Assembly: GCA_964542455.1 (NCBI GenBank)
Contig: CAZIUC010000015.1
Span: forward strand, 26,638 to 90,637
Length of the DNA stretch: 64,000 nucleotides
Reading direction: 5' to 3'
Source: PFJX01 sp964542455
GTDB lineage: Bacteria > Pseudomonadota > Gammaproteobacteria > Burkholderiales > Thiobacillaceae
Made by a program: the position numbers and the translations under genes. Shown piece after piece: positions 1-6,708 of the stretch. The notes under the pieces were generated by a model, which was given only the letters and a program-made list of their open reading frames with translations, did not search any database and was not told where the DNA came from. Numbering within the stretch: position 1 is the stretch's first letter; every line of letters begins with the position of its first letter.

Positions 1-209
1 TTCTGCTGGGTGGGAGACAGGATGGTGGAGAAGGGCGGCAACTGCCTGCGGAAATCCAGGCCCAGCGCGTTCTGGTGCGCGGCTTTGCCGCCTTCCTGGG
101 CTTCCGGCCATTTGTAGACGTGGTAGCCACATCCGACGATGCAGAAGTGGCAGGTCATGTTGGTCTTCTGTGCGTTGACCGGGGGGAGAACGATGCGATC
201 GTTGGCCAT
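1..209 (-). CDS. aioA: Arsenite oxidase large (molybdopterin) subunit, N-terminal part
   Basis: Only the first 69 codons are in the window; the gene runs off the left edge. The product would be the catalytic Mo-bisMGD subunit that oxidises arsenite to arsenate in the periplasm as a complex with AioB. The visible residues hold the 3Fe-4S ligand pattern C20-x2-C23-x3-C27 followed by GYHVYKWP, which is characteristic of AioA rather than of other DMSO-reductase-family enzymes. There is no signal peptide, as expected for a subunit exported together with the Tat-targeted AioB. The start at 209 is supported by an AAGGAGG ribosome-binding site that overlaps the aioB stop codon, so the two genes are cotranscribed and probably translationally linked. 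Confidence 0.93.
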   Translation of the reverse strand, partial: MANDRIVLPPVNAQKTNMTCHFCIVGCGYHVYKWPEAQEGGKAAHQNALGLDFRRQLPPFSTILSPTQQ

Positions 210-223
210 GTTGTGTCGCCTCC

Positions 224-775
224 TTAAAGGACGTTGGCCTGGCGGCCGAAGATGAGGCCGTTAACGGCCACTGCGGCGATCATGTCGGTCTTCGCGTCGT
301 ACTCCAGCACGATCTGCGGCAGCTTGGTCGGGGCTTGGCCGCACACCATCTGGCCGCCCTTTTCCGCGTCGAATATCGAGTAGTGGCAGGGGCACTTGAA
401 GCAGCGGTCGTTGCTGTCATAGACCGTGGGGCAACCCTGGTGGGTACACATGATGCTGTAGGCGACGATGTCGCCGTCCGGGCCGACGCCGCCAGGCACC
501 GGCGCGCCCATCTTCACCGCCGAGCAGGGGCTGGCCGCATCCGGGTAATTGAACGGCACCGGCTGGTTGACCTTCATGGTCTTCACCCGCGCCACGGTTT
601 TCAGCTTGTAAGGCAGCGTGGCGGCGGTATTGACGGCCGCCTCGGCTGTGGCGGGAGCCAGGCCCGCGACGGCCACGCCGGCACCGGCGGCCAGGCCACC
701 ACCCATCTTGAAGAAGTCACGGCGGGAGGGAGAGGCGGGCTGGGTCGAAACGGGTTGGCTCGGGGTTTCACTCAT
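224..775 (-). CDS. aioB: Arsenite oxidase small Rieske [2Fe-2S] subunit
   Basis: This 183-residue protein is the Rieske subunit that takes electrons from the AioA molybdenum centre and passes them to a periplasmic cytochrome or azurin. The N-terminus has a twin-arginine signal (SRRDFFKMG, residues 17-25) followed by an Ala/Gly-rich hydrophobic stretch ending near AEA. The Rieske ligands are visible as C110-x-H112 and C128-x2-H131. C115 and C130 could form the supporting disulfide seen in many Rieske proteins. The gene is first in the aioBA operon and is preceded by a -24/-12 promoter sequence and two palindromic upstream sites. Length and motifs fit the family well. Confidence 0.95.
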   Translation of the reverse strand: MSETPSQPVSTQPASPSRRDFFKMGGGLAAGAGVAVAGLAPATAEAAVNTAATLPYKLKTVARVKTMKVNQPVPFNYPDAASPCSAVKMGAPVPGGVGPDGDIVAYSIMCTHQGCPTVYDSNDRCFKCPCHYSIFDAEKGGQMVCGQAPTKLPQIVLEYDAKTDMIAAVAVNGLIFGRQANVL

Positions 776-824
776 GTTGATGTCTCCTCAGTGTTCGTTA
801 TGCGCGAATGCGCTGAGGAGCTAT

Positions 825-840
825 CGCATACGCCGTGCCA
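825..840 (-). promoter_or_regulatory. Sigma-54 (-24/-12) promoter of aioBA
   Basis: Read on the minus strand the site is TGGCAC-GGCGT-ATGCG. It carries the invariant GG and GC dinucleotides at the spacing required for sigma-54 (consensus TGGCAC-N5-TTGCW). Transcription would begin near 813, about 38 bases before the aioB start codon. The linked regulator AioR has the GAFTGA sigma-54 contact motif, so site and activator agree. Confidence 0.8.
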
Positions 841-883
841 GACGGCTTATGTAGTCAGATCAAGGGGTTGAGTGAACCTTGTA

Positions 884-940
884 TTACCGATTGGTAACAA
901 ACAGTCTGGTTCGCGGTGCGGGGAGATTACCGATTGGTAA
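884..940. promoter_or_regulatory. Paired palindromes, likely AioR upstream activating sites
   Basis: Two identical copies of TTACCGATTGGTAA lie at 884-897 and 927-940, centres 43 bp (about four helical turns) apart. They sit roughly 53 and 96 bp upstream of the -24 element of the aioB promoter, the usual place for an enhancer-binding protein. That AioR binds them is inferred from position and from a second pair with the same 43-bp spacing near aioX. The inner copy at 927-940 also encodes the last codons and stop of hsdM. Confidence 0.6.
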
Positions 941-2405
941 TGCCGTACGGCCCCGCCAAACCCGCCGCCACATCGCGAAACGCGGCCAATGCCGCTTCCA
1001 GATGGTCGATGATTTCCTGCTGCAACACTTCCGGTGGCGGCAGGTCGTCCAGGTTGTCCAGGCTGTCGTCCTTCAACCAGAAGATATCCAGGCTGGCCTT
1101 GTCGCGGGCAACCAGTTCTTCGTAATTGAAGTACTTGAAGCGCTCCGTCCCGCGCCGCGCATGGCGGTTCTCCGGGTGATAGCAGGTGATGAAGTCGCGC
1201 AGATCGTCTTCCTTCAACTGCCGGGTCTTCAGCGTGAAATGCTTGTTGGTGCGCAGGTCGTAGATCCACACCCCTTTTGTGTGGACCTTGCCGTCCTTCG
1301 GCCGGGCATCGAAGAACAGCACATTCGCCTTCACCCCCTGAGCGTAAAAGATGCCGGTAGGCAGGCGCAGCAAGGTATGCACGTCGCAGGTCTCCAACAG
1401 CTTGCGGCGTATTTTCTCGCCCGCTCCGCCCTCGAACAGCACGTTGTCGGGCAACACCACGGCGGCCTGGCCGCTGTCCTTCAGAATCGTGACGATGTGC
1501 TGCAGGAAGTTGAGCTGCTTGTTCGACGTGGTTTCCCAGAAGTCTTGCCGCTCGTAGGTGAGGGCGTCGCGATCCTCCTCGCCCTCCTCGTTGGTGATGG
1601 TCATGCTGCTCTTCTTGCCGAAGGGCGGATTGGCCAGCACGTAGTCGAAACGCTGGCCGGGATCGGCGATCAGCGCGTCGGCCCGATCCACGGCGGGCTC
1701 CCCGTCCAGTTCACCGATGTTGTGCAGAAACAGGTTCATCAGGCACATGCGGCGGGTGCTCGGCACGATCTCGTTGCCGTGGAAAGTCTTGTCGCGCAGG
1801 AAGGTCTTCTGCCGTTTGTCCAGCGTGTTGCCGGACCGGGTCAGCCAGTTGTAGGCGCCGAGGAAAAAGCCCCCCGTGCCGCAAGCCGGGTCGGCGATGG
1901 TTTTCATCGGCGCCGGGCGCACGCATTCCACCATCGCCTCGATCAAAACGCGCGGCGTGAAGTACTGGCCGGCGCCACTCTTGGTGTCTTCCGCGTTCTT
2001 CTTCAGCAGGCCTTCATAGAGATCGCCCTTGATGTCCGAACCCAGGGAAATCCATTCCTCCGCATCGATCATCTGCACCAGGCGCGACAGCTTGGCCGGG
2101 TCCTGAATCTTGTTCTGCGCCTTGAAGAAAATCGCCCCCAGCATCCCCGGCTCCTGGCCCAGCTTGTGCAAGGTGATCAGGTAATGCGCCTCCAGCGGCT
2201 CGCCGGTGCGGCTGCGCAGACTGGCCCAGTCGCAACTGCGTGGAATGTGGGTGTTGCGGTTATAGGGCGGCTGCGAATACTCGTGAGCCAGTTTGAGGAA
2301 CAGCAGATAAGTAAGCTGCTCCAGGTAGTCGCCGTAACCGACGCCGTCGTCGCGCAGGGTATGGCAGAAATTCCAGAGCTTCTGGACCAGGGTGGAAGCG
2401 TTCAT
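927..2405 (-). CDS. hsdM: Type I restriction-modification DNA methyltransferase subunit
   Basis: This 492-residue N6-adenine methyltransferase subunit would act with HsdS to modify the host's own recognition sites. An N-terminal helical domain (about 1-140) precedes the Rossmann methyltransferase domain, with the AdoMet motif DPACGTGGF at 172-180 and the catalytic NPPF at 259-262. Length is normal for HsdM. It is the last gene of the leftward RM block and is separated from hsdS by a DUF3800 gene and a truncated gene. Its final residues and TAA stop fall inside one of the aio palindromes, so the 3' end may have been trimmed or extended by the event that placed the block here. The start at 2405 lacks a strong ribosome-binding site. 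Confidence 0.93.
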   Translation of the reverse strand: MNASTLVQKLWNFCHTLRDDGVGYGDYLEQLTYLLFLKLAHEYSQPPYNRNTHIPRSCDWASLRSRTGEPLEAHYLITLHKLGQEPGMLGAIFFKAQNKIQDPAKLSRLVQMIDAEEWISLGSDIKGDLYEGLLKKNAEDTKSGAGQYFTPRVLIEAMVECVRPAPMKTIADPACGTGGFFLGAYNWLTRSGNTLDKRQKTFLRDKTFHGNEIVPSTRRMCLMNLFLHNIGELDGEPAVDRADALIADPGQRFDYVLANPPFGKKSSMTITNEEGEEDRDALTYERQDFWETTSNKQLNFLQHIVTILKDSGQAAVVLPDNVLFEGGAGEKIRRKLLETCDVHTLLRLPTGIFYAQGVKANVLFFDARPKDGKVHTKGVWIYDLRTNKHFTLKTRQLKEDDLRDFITCYHPENRHARRGTERFKYFNYEELVARDKASLDIFWLKDDSLDNLDDLPPPEVLQQEIIDHLEAALAAFRDVAAGLAGPYGITNR

Positions 2406-2509
2406 TCAGAGGGCTCTTTCGCGGTCAAATTGTCTCGACCGCGTCGAGACAAAGCCATAGTCGGGAAGCGCGCCAAGGCGCAGATTGTTTTTGTCCAAGC
2501 CGTCTCGGT

Positions 2510-3724
2510 TCATTCTTGATCTTCCGACGGCCCGGTCGAAGCCTGTGGGTTGCTGATATAGGCTTGGCGCGGGTCGTTGGGGCGCGGATACGCCCTGAGC
2601 AACTCGCCCTTCCCAACCAGGGGCGTCAATATGCGGCGCGCCAGATCGCTTGAATCCCGGCGTAGCAAATGGGCCAGTACGCGTATCCCTAGATAGCGCC
2701 CCATACAAAGTTGCAGGACCACGCCTCGCATCACGTCTGGACTTACCCGTTTGTGACTGCGCGCTGGCTGGGCCAGCGACTCCAACAGGCGCATCTCATC
2801 AGGTGGCACATCCGCCACCTCCACCAGCAGGGGCGATTCGAACTCCCGAGGTAACGAACCGCGCTCCTGTGTTAACACGCCAAGCTCCTGTGTTAACGGT
2901 TTGCCTTGTCCGCTCTCAAGGTCGGTTCGATCCGAGCGCTCAGTGGCAAAAATGGCCACATCGCCACGAGCCTGCCAGGGCAGGAAATACACCATGCCAC
3001 GCCCAATCCCATCCGGCGCCAGCAATCCGTCTTTGACTAGATGCGCCAACATCTTGGTGATATCCGCCGGGTGCTCGGTCGAAATCTCCCGCAGGCGGGC
3101 ATGGTGGACCACCCCCTCCGCGGCTACCGTGACAAGAGCAAGGCGTTCCAATACCGGCAAGGCCTTGAAACGTCGCCCAAGATGACTCTCCAGCTCCGCC
3201 AGCGCCTCCGCCGGGACGTGGCTGGTCATGCGCAACTCCATCAGGGTCTGTTCGGGCTCGGCCTGCTCGTACAGCAGCGGACGCCGCCAGTGTTGCCCTT
3301 CCCAGTTGCGGTAAATCTTAGGAATCCCCGAGCCGGCATGATCCCCATAGCCCACCAGTTGGAACATGGTTTGCAAGCGGCGGTTACGGCAATCGCTGTT
3401 GCCTCCCAGCACCGCAAGCGAGGGTGGAACCCGCATCAGCCCCGGATTGCGGAAACCGAACATATCCGGCCGCTTCACAACCCGTACCGATAGATCGCAA
3501 TCAATTGATTTGAATAGGCTATTCCAACAATGACCATCAAGTAAAAACTTGGGCAAGGAACTTCCTTCAAAGCTACACTGCGACGGCAGGCAAGCGTGAG
3601 GTTTGTAGAGGTTGCTGGTAACGGCGACAGCCCGAACGGGTGGGATCCTCGAACTCAGGGCCTGCAAGTTTTTCTCTAAGCCCGCCCTGTGCGGGCTTGG
3701 TTTTTTCTGATTGTCCTTCATCAT
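2510..3724 (-). pseudogene. 5'-truncated ATP-binding / winged-helix protein of the AlbA_2 (COG2865) type
   Basis: From about residue 80 (near base 3485) the reading frame resembles the rear part of COG2865 proteins: an HATPase-like end (MFGFRNPG, then a GYGDHAGSGIPKI stretch and GQHWRRP), followed by winged-helix segments to the C-terminus. Such genes often sit between hsdS and hsdM as accessory genes. The N-terminal AlbA/Schlafen-type domain is missing. In its place are about 80 residues of atypical sequence that read through a GC-rich hairpin with a T-run pointing the other way (3678-3706). The nominal start overlaps the DUF3800 stop by ATGA, so a fusion product could still be made, but I favour a decayed remnant. 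Confidence 0.65.
3678..3706 (+). terminator. Orphan rho-independent terminator-like hairpin
   Basis: An 8-bp GC-rich stem (AAGCCCGC / GCGGGCTT) with a 5-base loop is followed by GGTTTTTT on the plus strand. No plus-strand gene ends here; all flanking genes are leftward. It lies inside the atypical 5' part of the truncated gene, so it probably came with foreign or rearranged DNA. Confidence 0.55.
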
Positions 3725-4503
3725 ATTGGCTTGAGCGCGGCAAGCACCCGCTCGATGGTCGCCCGCTCATCGCACCAGAACTTCAAGCCATACCCCTCCA
3801 CGCGCTGCTCGTGACGATAAATGGTCGACGCGATCAGGCGGAAATAGCGGTCCTCGATATCGCCATACAGATTCGGCGTCACCGCGTAGTACGCGCTTGT
3901 CGCCACCGCATCCGCCAACTGCAAGCCCGCAAGCTGATCGTGGTTTACCGCCTTCACATGAACGGGGTCGATCACATTCCAGTCGATGCGGATGTCCTTG
4001 CGCTCCGTGTCCTGCCGGAGTTGCAGCAGGTAAGTCCGTAAATCCTCGTAGGACATGGCCGAGCGATTGGAATAGATCAACTCCACCCGGCCATCGCCCA
4101 TGCCCTTTTTACGGTGGTCGCGACACAGCCAGGAAACCCGCTCCAACAACATGCGGCTGGCGTAGCGATAAAGCGCATACGCCTCCTGCTGAAAATTCTC
4201 CGGCTCGGGGATCGATGGCTTGTGGATCAGCACACTCACCGAGCGTGACGGCATCTGTCCGATCAACCGCGCCAGGGCCACGCGCTGCTCGTGTTTAAGA
4301 TCGCGGAAATGCAGTGCGTGCTTGGGTGGTTTGCGCAACAACTCACGCGCCTGCCGGGCGGTTTGCACAACCAGGCCGTCGTTCTCCTTGCGCATCACCA
4401 GGGCTGACAACACCAACCAGCGGGAGCTGCCGCTGCCATCGGCGCGAAAGGTGAAACCCTCGTCGCCCGACTCGTCGATGTAAGCGACGAAGCTGGCGCT
4501 CAT
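3721..4503 (-). CDS. DUF3800 domain protein
   Basis: This 260-residue protein opens with AYIDESGDEG, the acidic motif of the DUF3800 family, and ends with the family's LQLADAVATSAYYA block (about residues 192-205). The family is thought to have an RNase H-like fold and is common in defence islands and phage-derived regions; a nuclease role is an inference. It overlaps the end of hsdS by four bases (ATGA), so it is translated together with the specificity subunit. It has no membrane segment or signal. It may be an RM-associated effector or a passenger. Confidence 0.85.
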   Translation of the reverse strand: MSASFVAYIDESGDEGFTFRADGSGSSRWLVLSALVMRKENDGLVVQTARQARELLRKPPKHALHFRDLKHEQRVALARLIGQMPSRSVSVLIHKPSIPEPENFQQEAYALYRYASRMLLERVSWLCRDHRKKGMGDGRVELIYSNRSAMSYEDLRTYLLQLRQDTERKDIRIDWNVIDPVHVKAVNHDQLAGLQLADAVATSAYYAVTPNLYGDIEDRYFRLIASTIYRHEQRVEGYGLKFWCDERATIERVLAALKPI

Positions 4504-6041
4504 TGAGCCTGCCTGGCGTTGCGGGTTTTCCGGCTGCCGGTCTGTTTTGCCGCCGTCGCACGTTCGACGCGGATGCGTTTCAGCAGTGCGCTGGCGGGTT
4601 CGTCGTCGGGGTCTTGGGGGACAAGCTGGCCGGAGAAGGCGGCTTTGAGGAGGTTTTGGCGTTGAGCGAAGGATTGTTTGATAGACATCACCGTCGCCTT
4701 CTCTTGTTCCGCCACATTCAAGAGCTGAGCATCAAGCATCCCCAGAGACTCGCTTTGCTCGCTAGACGGTGCAACCGGAATGGGCATCGACAATAGTGTG
4801 GAGAGGCTAATGTTGTGCTGCCCAGCAGAAGATGCGGCCCGACTCTCTATCCAATTTCGACCTGTACTTGACGCGAGAAAGGCTGAAATCCAACTTGGAA
4901 AGGTCTCTGATTCAACACACCTCAGCCGCAACAAATAGGAAGCAAAATAGAAATTGCCAGGTAACGGTTCTACTACTTCGGCTGCGCGGCCAACAAGACT
5001 GATACTCCCGTTGGTTCGCACGACAAGAATATCCCCACTAGCAAGGTAGTCGGCTTGTTCAAGACCAAGAGGTTGCGTCGCGAACTTCAAGTTCCGCATG
5101 TCAAGCCGCCGTTCAACAATGTTGGGTATGCGCAATACCGGAACGCCATCACACTCGTAAGTGCACTTCATGGAGGTTCCATAAGACGACATACCGACAA
5201 GCTGATCCAATCCCGCCCACACCCACCCCTCTGGCAATGCCGGCAGGTCGGTGGTGTCGGGTTGGACCGGTTCGGGGTATTTGTCCCGCCAGCCCTTGGG
5301 CGGGGTTTTGCCTTGTTGCTTGAACTTGGCGAGCTGCTTTTCTTCCCAGCGGCGGCGGCGTTCGACAAGGATGCGAGCGAGGAGTTGGGCGCCGGTTTCC
5401 TGTTCGCCCGTTCGCGCGGCGCGCCACTCGGCGGTGAGCGCGCCTTCCACCGCCGCTTTCAGCAGGGCTTGCCGGTACTGGGCCAATTTCTTTTGCGCGG
5501 CCTTGAGTTCGGCCACGCCGGCATCGAGGTCGGAGAGGAGTTCTTCGAGTTTTTCGACGATGCGGGTTTGTTCCCGTGCAGGTGCTACAGGAACACCCTG
5601 GGAAAGAACGTCCACGTCGCGCACAGCGGGATAACTGACGCCACGTTGCAAAGGCAAAACCATTTGGATGAACCAGTCGCTTCGGGCCAACAAATATAGG
5701 TACTTGGCATCAACTCCCAACGCCGGACGAAGTACACAAAAGCCGGTAGAAGCAACCGCATTGTCAGCTTTAGGTACTTGGGCAATGGCCCGTAGGTTTG
5801 GGCGAACCGTCGAGAACAGAACATCTCCCTCCTGAACTGCTTGTCTTGCGCGGGAGGGGGCATCGACTCCCAATACGATTTTCGGCGCTATAGCGATACC
5901 GGCTTCATTGTCAATGGAGCTGATGTCGAAGTATGTGAACTCGGTGGATGGGGTGCGCGAAGGATCAAGCGTAGATACGGCGGTCAGTAGGTCGCCGAGT
6001 GCAGATTGATCCCATCCGCGAGGTAAAGACAATGCGCTCAC
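4500..6041 (-). CDS. hsdS: Type I restriction-modification specificity subunit
   Basis: This 513-residue subunit recognises the split DNA target for the HsdR/HsdM complex. Two target-recognition domains (about 1-155 and 265-425) are separated and followed by helical spacers. The first spacer begins with the typical VPVAPAREQTRIVEKLEELL stretch and the second with IPVAPSSEQ, ending in LLKAAFSGQLVPQDP. The target cannot be read from sequence. The start is a GTG at 6041, 28 bases after the toxin remnant; its stop overlaps the DUF3800 start. Length and domain order are complete. Confidence 0.92.
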   Translation of the reverse strand: MSALSLPRGWDQSALGDLLTAVSTLDPSRTPSTEFTYFDISSIDNEAGIAIAPKIVLGVDAPSRARQAVQEGDVLFSTVRPNLRAIAQVPKADNAVASTGFCVLRPALGVDAKYLYLLARSDWFIQMVLPLQRGVSYPAVRDVDVLSQGVPVAPAREQTRIVEKLEELLSDLDAGVAELKAAQKKLAQYRQALLKAAVEGALTAEWRAARTGEQETGAQLLARILVERRRRWEEKQLAKFKQQGKTPPKGWRDKYPEPVQPDTTDLPALPEGWVWAGLDQLVGMSSYGTSMKCTYECDGVPVLRIPNIVERRLDMRNLKFATQPLGLEQADYLASGDILVVRTNGSISLVGRAAEVVEPLPGNFYFASYLLRLRCVESETFPSWISAFLASSTGRNWIESRAASSAGQHNISLSTLLSMPIPVAPSSEQSESLGMLDAQLLNVAEQEKATVMSIKQSFAQRQNLLKAAFSGQLVPQDPDDEPASALLKRIRVERATAAKQTGSRKTRNARQAQ

Positions 6042-6069
6042 GCCACTAACCCCTCATCAATCACCCGCA

Positions 6070-6404
6070 TCAACCTGCCCGCACCAGTTTCACCACCGCT
6101 TCCACTACTTGCCGATGCGCTTCATCCCCCAGGCTTCCGGCAACCCCGCGAAACAGGGTTTCATGGGCGGTGAATAGCTTGTTGGGACGGGCGTAGCTCA
6201 CTCTTTTCAGGCTGCCGGCGGCAAACGCGCTTTCCCGCAATTCAACGCGGTGGCATCCGAGTAAGGGTTGCTGGTGATCTGGGCCATCAGCCAATCGCCC
6301 CGGCCGGCATCGGCCAGTACCAAGGCCGGGCGAAGCTTCTGCGCGGAAAGGTCGGAGAAGGGGAAAGGCAGCAGGATTACTTGCCGGGTTGCAAATGCGC
6401 CCAT
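6070..6404 (-). pseudogene. PemK/MazF-family toxin gene with a frameshift
   Basis: Starting at 6404 the frame reads MGAFATRQVILLPFPFSDLS, then KLRPALVL, typical of the N-terminus of MazF/PemK endoribonuclease toxins. It continues through SNPYSDATA before leaving frame near base 6245. The adjacent frame then supplies the expected rest of the protein (ELRESAFAAGSL, RPNKLFT, and a C-terminal helix ending at 6070). Restoring one G:C pair within 6243-6248 would join both halves into about 110 residues. The gene overlaps its antitoxin by 28 bases. Either the toxin is inactivated or the base is a sequencing error. Confidence 0.72.
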
Positions 6405-6592
6405 GCGGCGTCCTCCTCTTGCCGCTGCCAATCCGCCGCCAGCGCCATTTCGCTGAGCAGGGCGCCGCACTGCGCATCGTCCAGGGGGCGGGTGAAGGTC
6501 ACCAACACCTGTTGTGGTGTGTCGAGGTGGACGGGCTCGGCGAATTGCAGTTCGCCTCCGGGCAGCAGTACGGCTTCCAGGGTGGTCAGCAT
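6377..6592 (-). CDS. Antitoxin of the PemK/MazF-type pair
   Basis: This 71-residue acidic protein lies immediately before and overlaps the toxin gene. The first 35 residues (MLTTLEAVLLPGGELQFAEP and the following VLVTF) look like a short beta-rich DNA-binding or dimerisation domain. The rest (DDAQCGALLSEMALAADW) is a helical tail of the kind that wraps the toxin. A GAGGAG ribosome-binding site precedes the ATG at 6592. I assign the role from position and size; the sequence itself is not diagnostic of a named antitoxin family. With the toxin broken it may now have no partner. Confidence 0.7.
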   Translation of the reverse strand: MLTTLEAVLLPGGELQFAEPVHLDTPQQVLVTFTRPLDDAQCGALLSEMALAADWQRQEEDAAWAHLQPGK

Positions 6593-6674
6593 GATCGGCT
6601 CCTCAGTTACCGCGCGATGCGCGCTTCACGGCATGATAAATAAACGTAACAAACTGATTCATAACGATTATCCA

Positions 6675-6698
6675 CTTTTATCCGGAATTGGATAAAAG
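6675..6698. promoter_or_regulatory. Palindromic operator candidate for the toxin-antitoxin pair
   Basis: CTTTTATCC and GGATAAAAG form a perfect 9-bp inverted repeat around GGAATT, between the hsdR stop and the antitoxin start, in an AT-rich patch of an otherwise GC-rich region. This fits an autoregulatory operator; no clear -35/-10 pair can be fixed. Confidence 0.4.
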
Positions 6699-6708
6699 CC
6701 GGGGCAGT

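Noticed and set aside
879..2519. A 546-codon open frame on the plus strand opposite hsdM
   Set aside because: It is the mirror of hsdM in GC-rich DNA; no motif, no ribosome-binding site, while the minus strand shows complete methyltransferase motifs.
3590..3706. A tRNA or tmRNA 3' end used as attachment site for the RM block
   Set aside because: The terminator is clear but I find no T-loop or CCA consensus and no direct repeat at the other junction.
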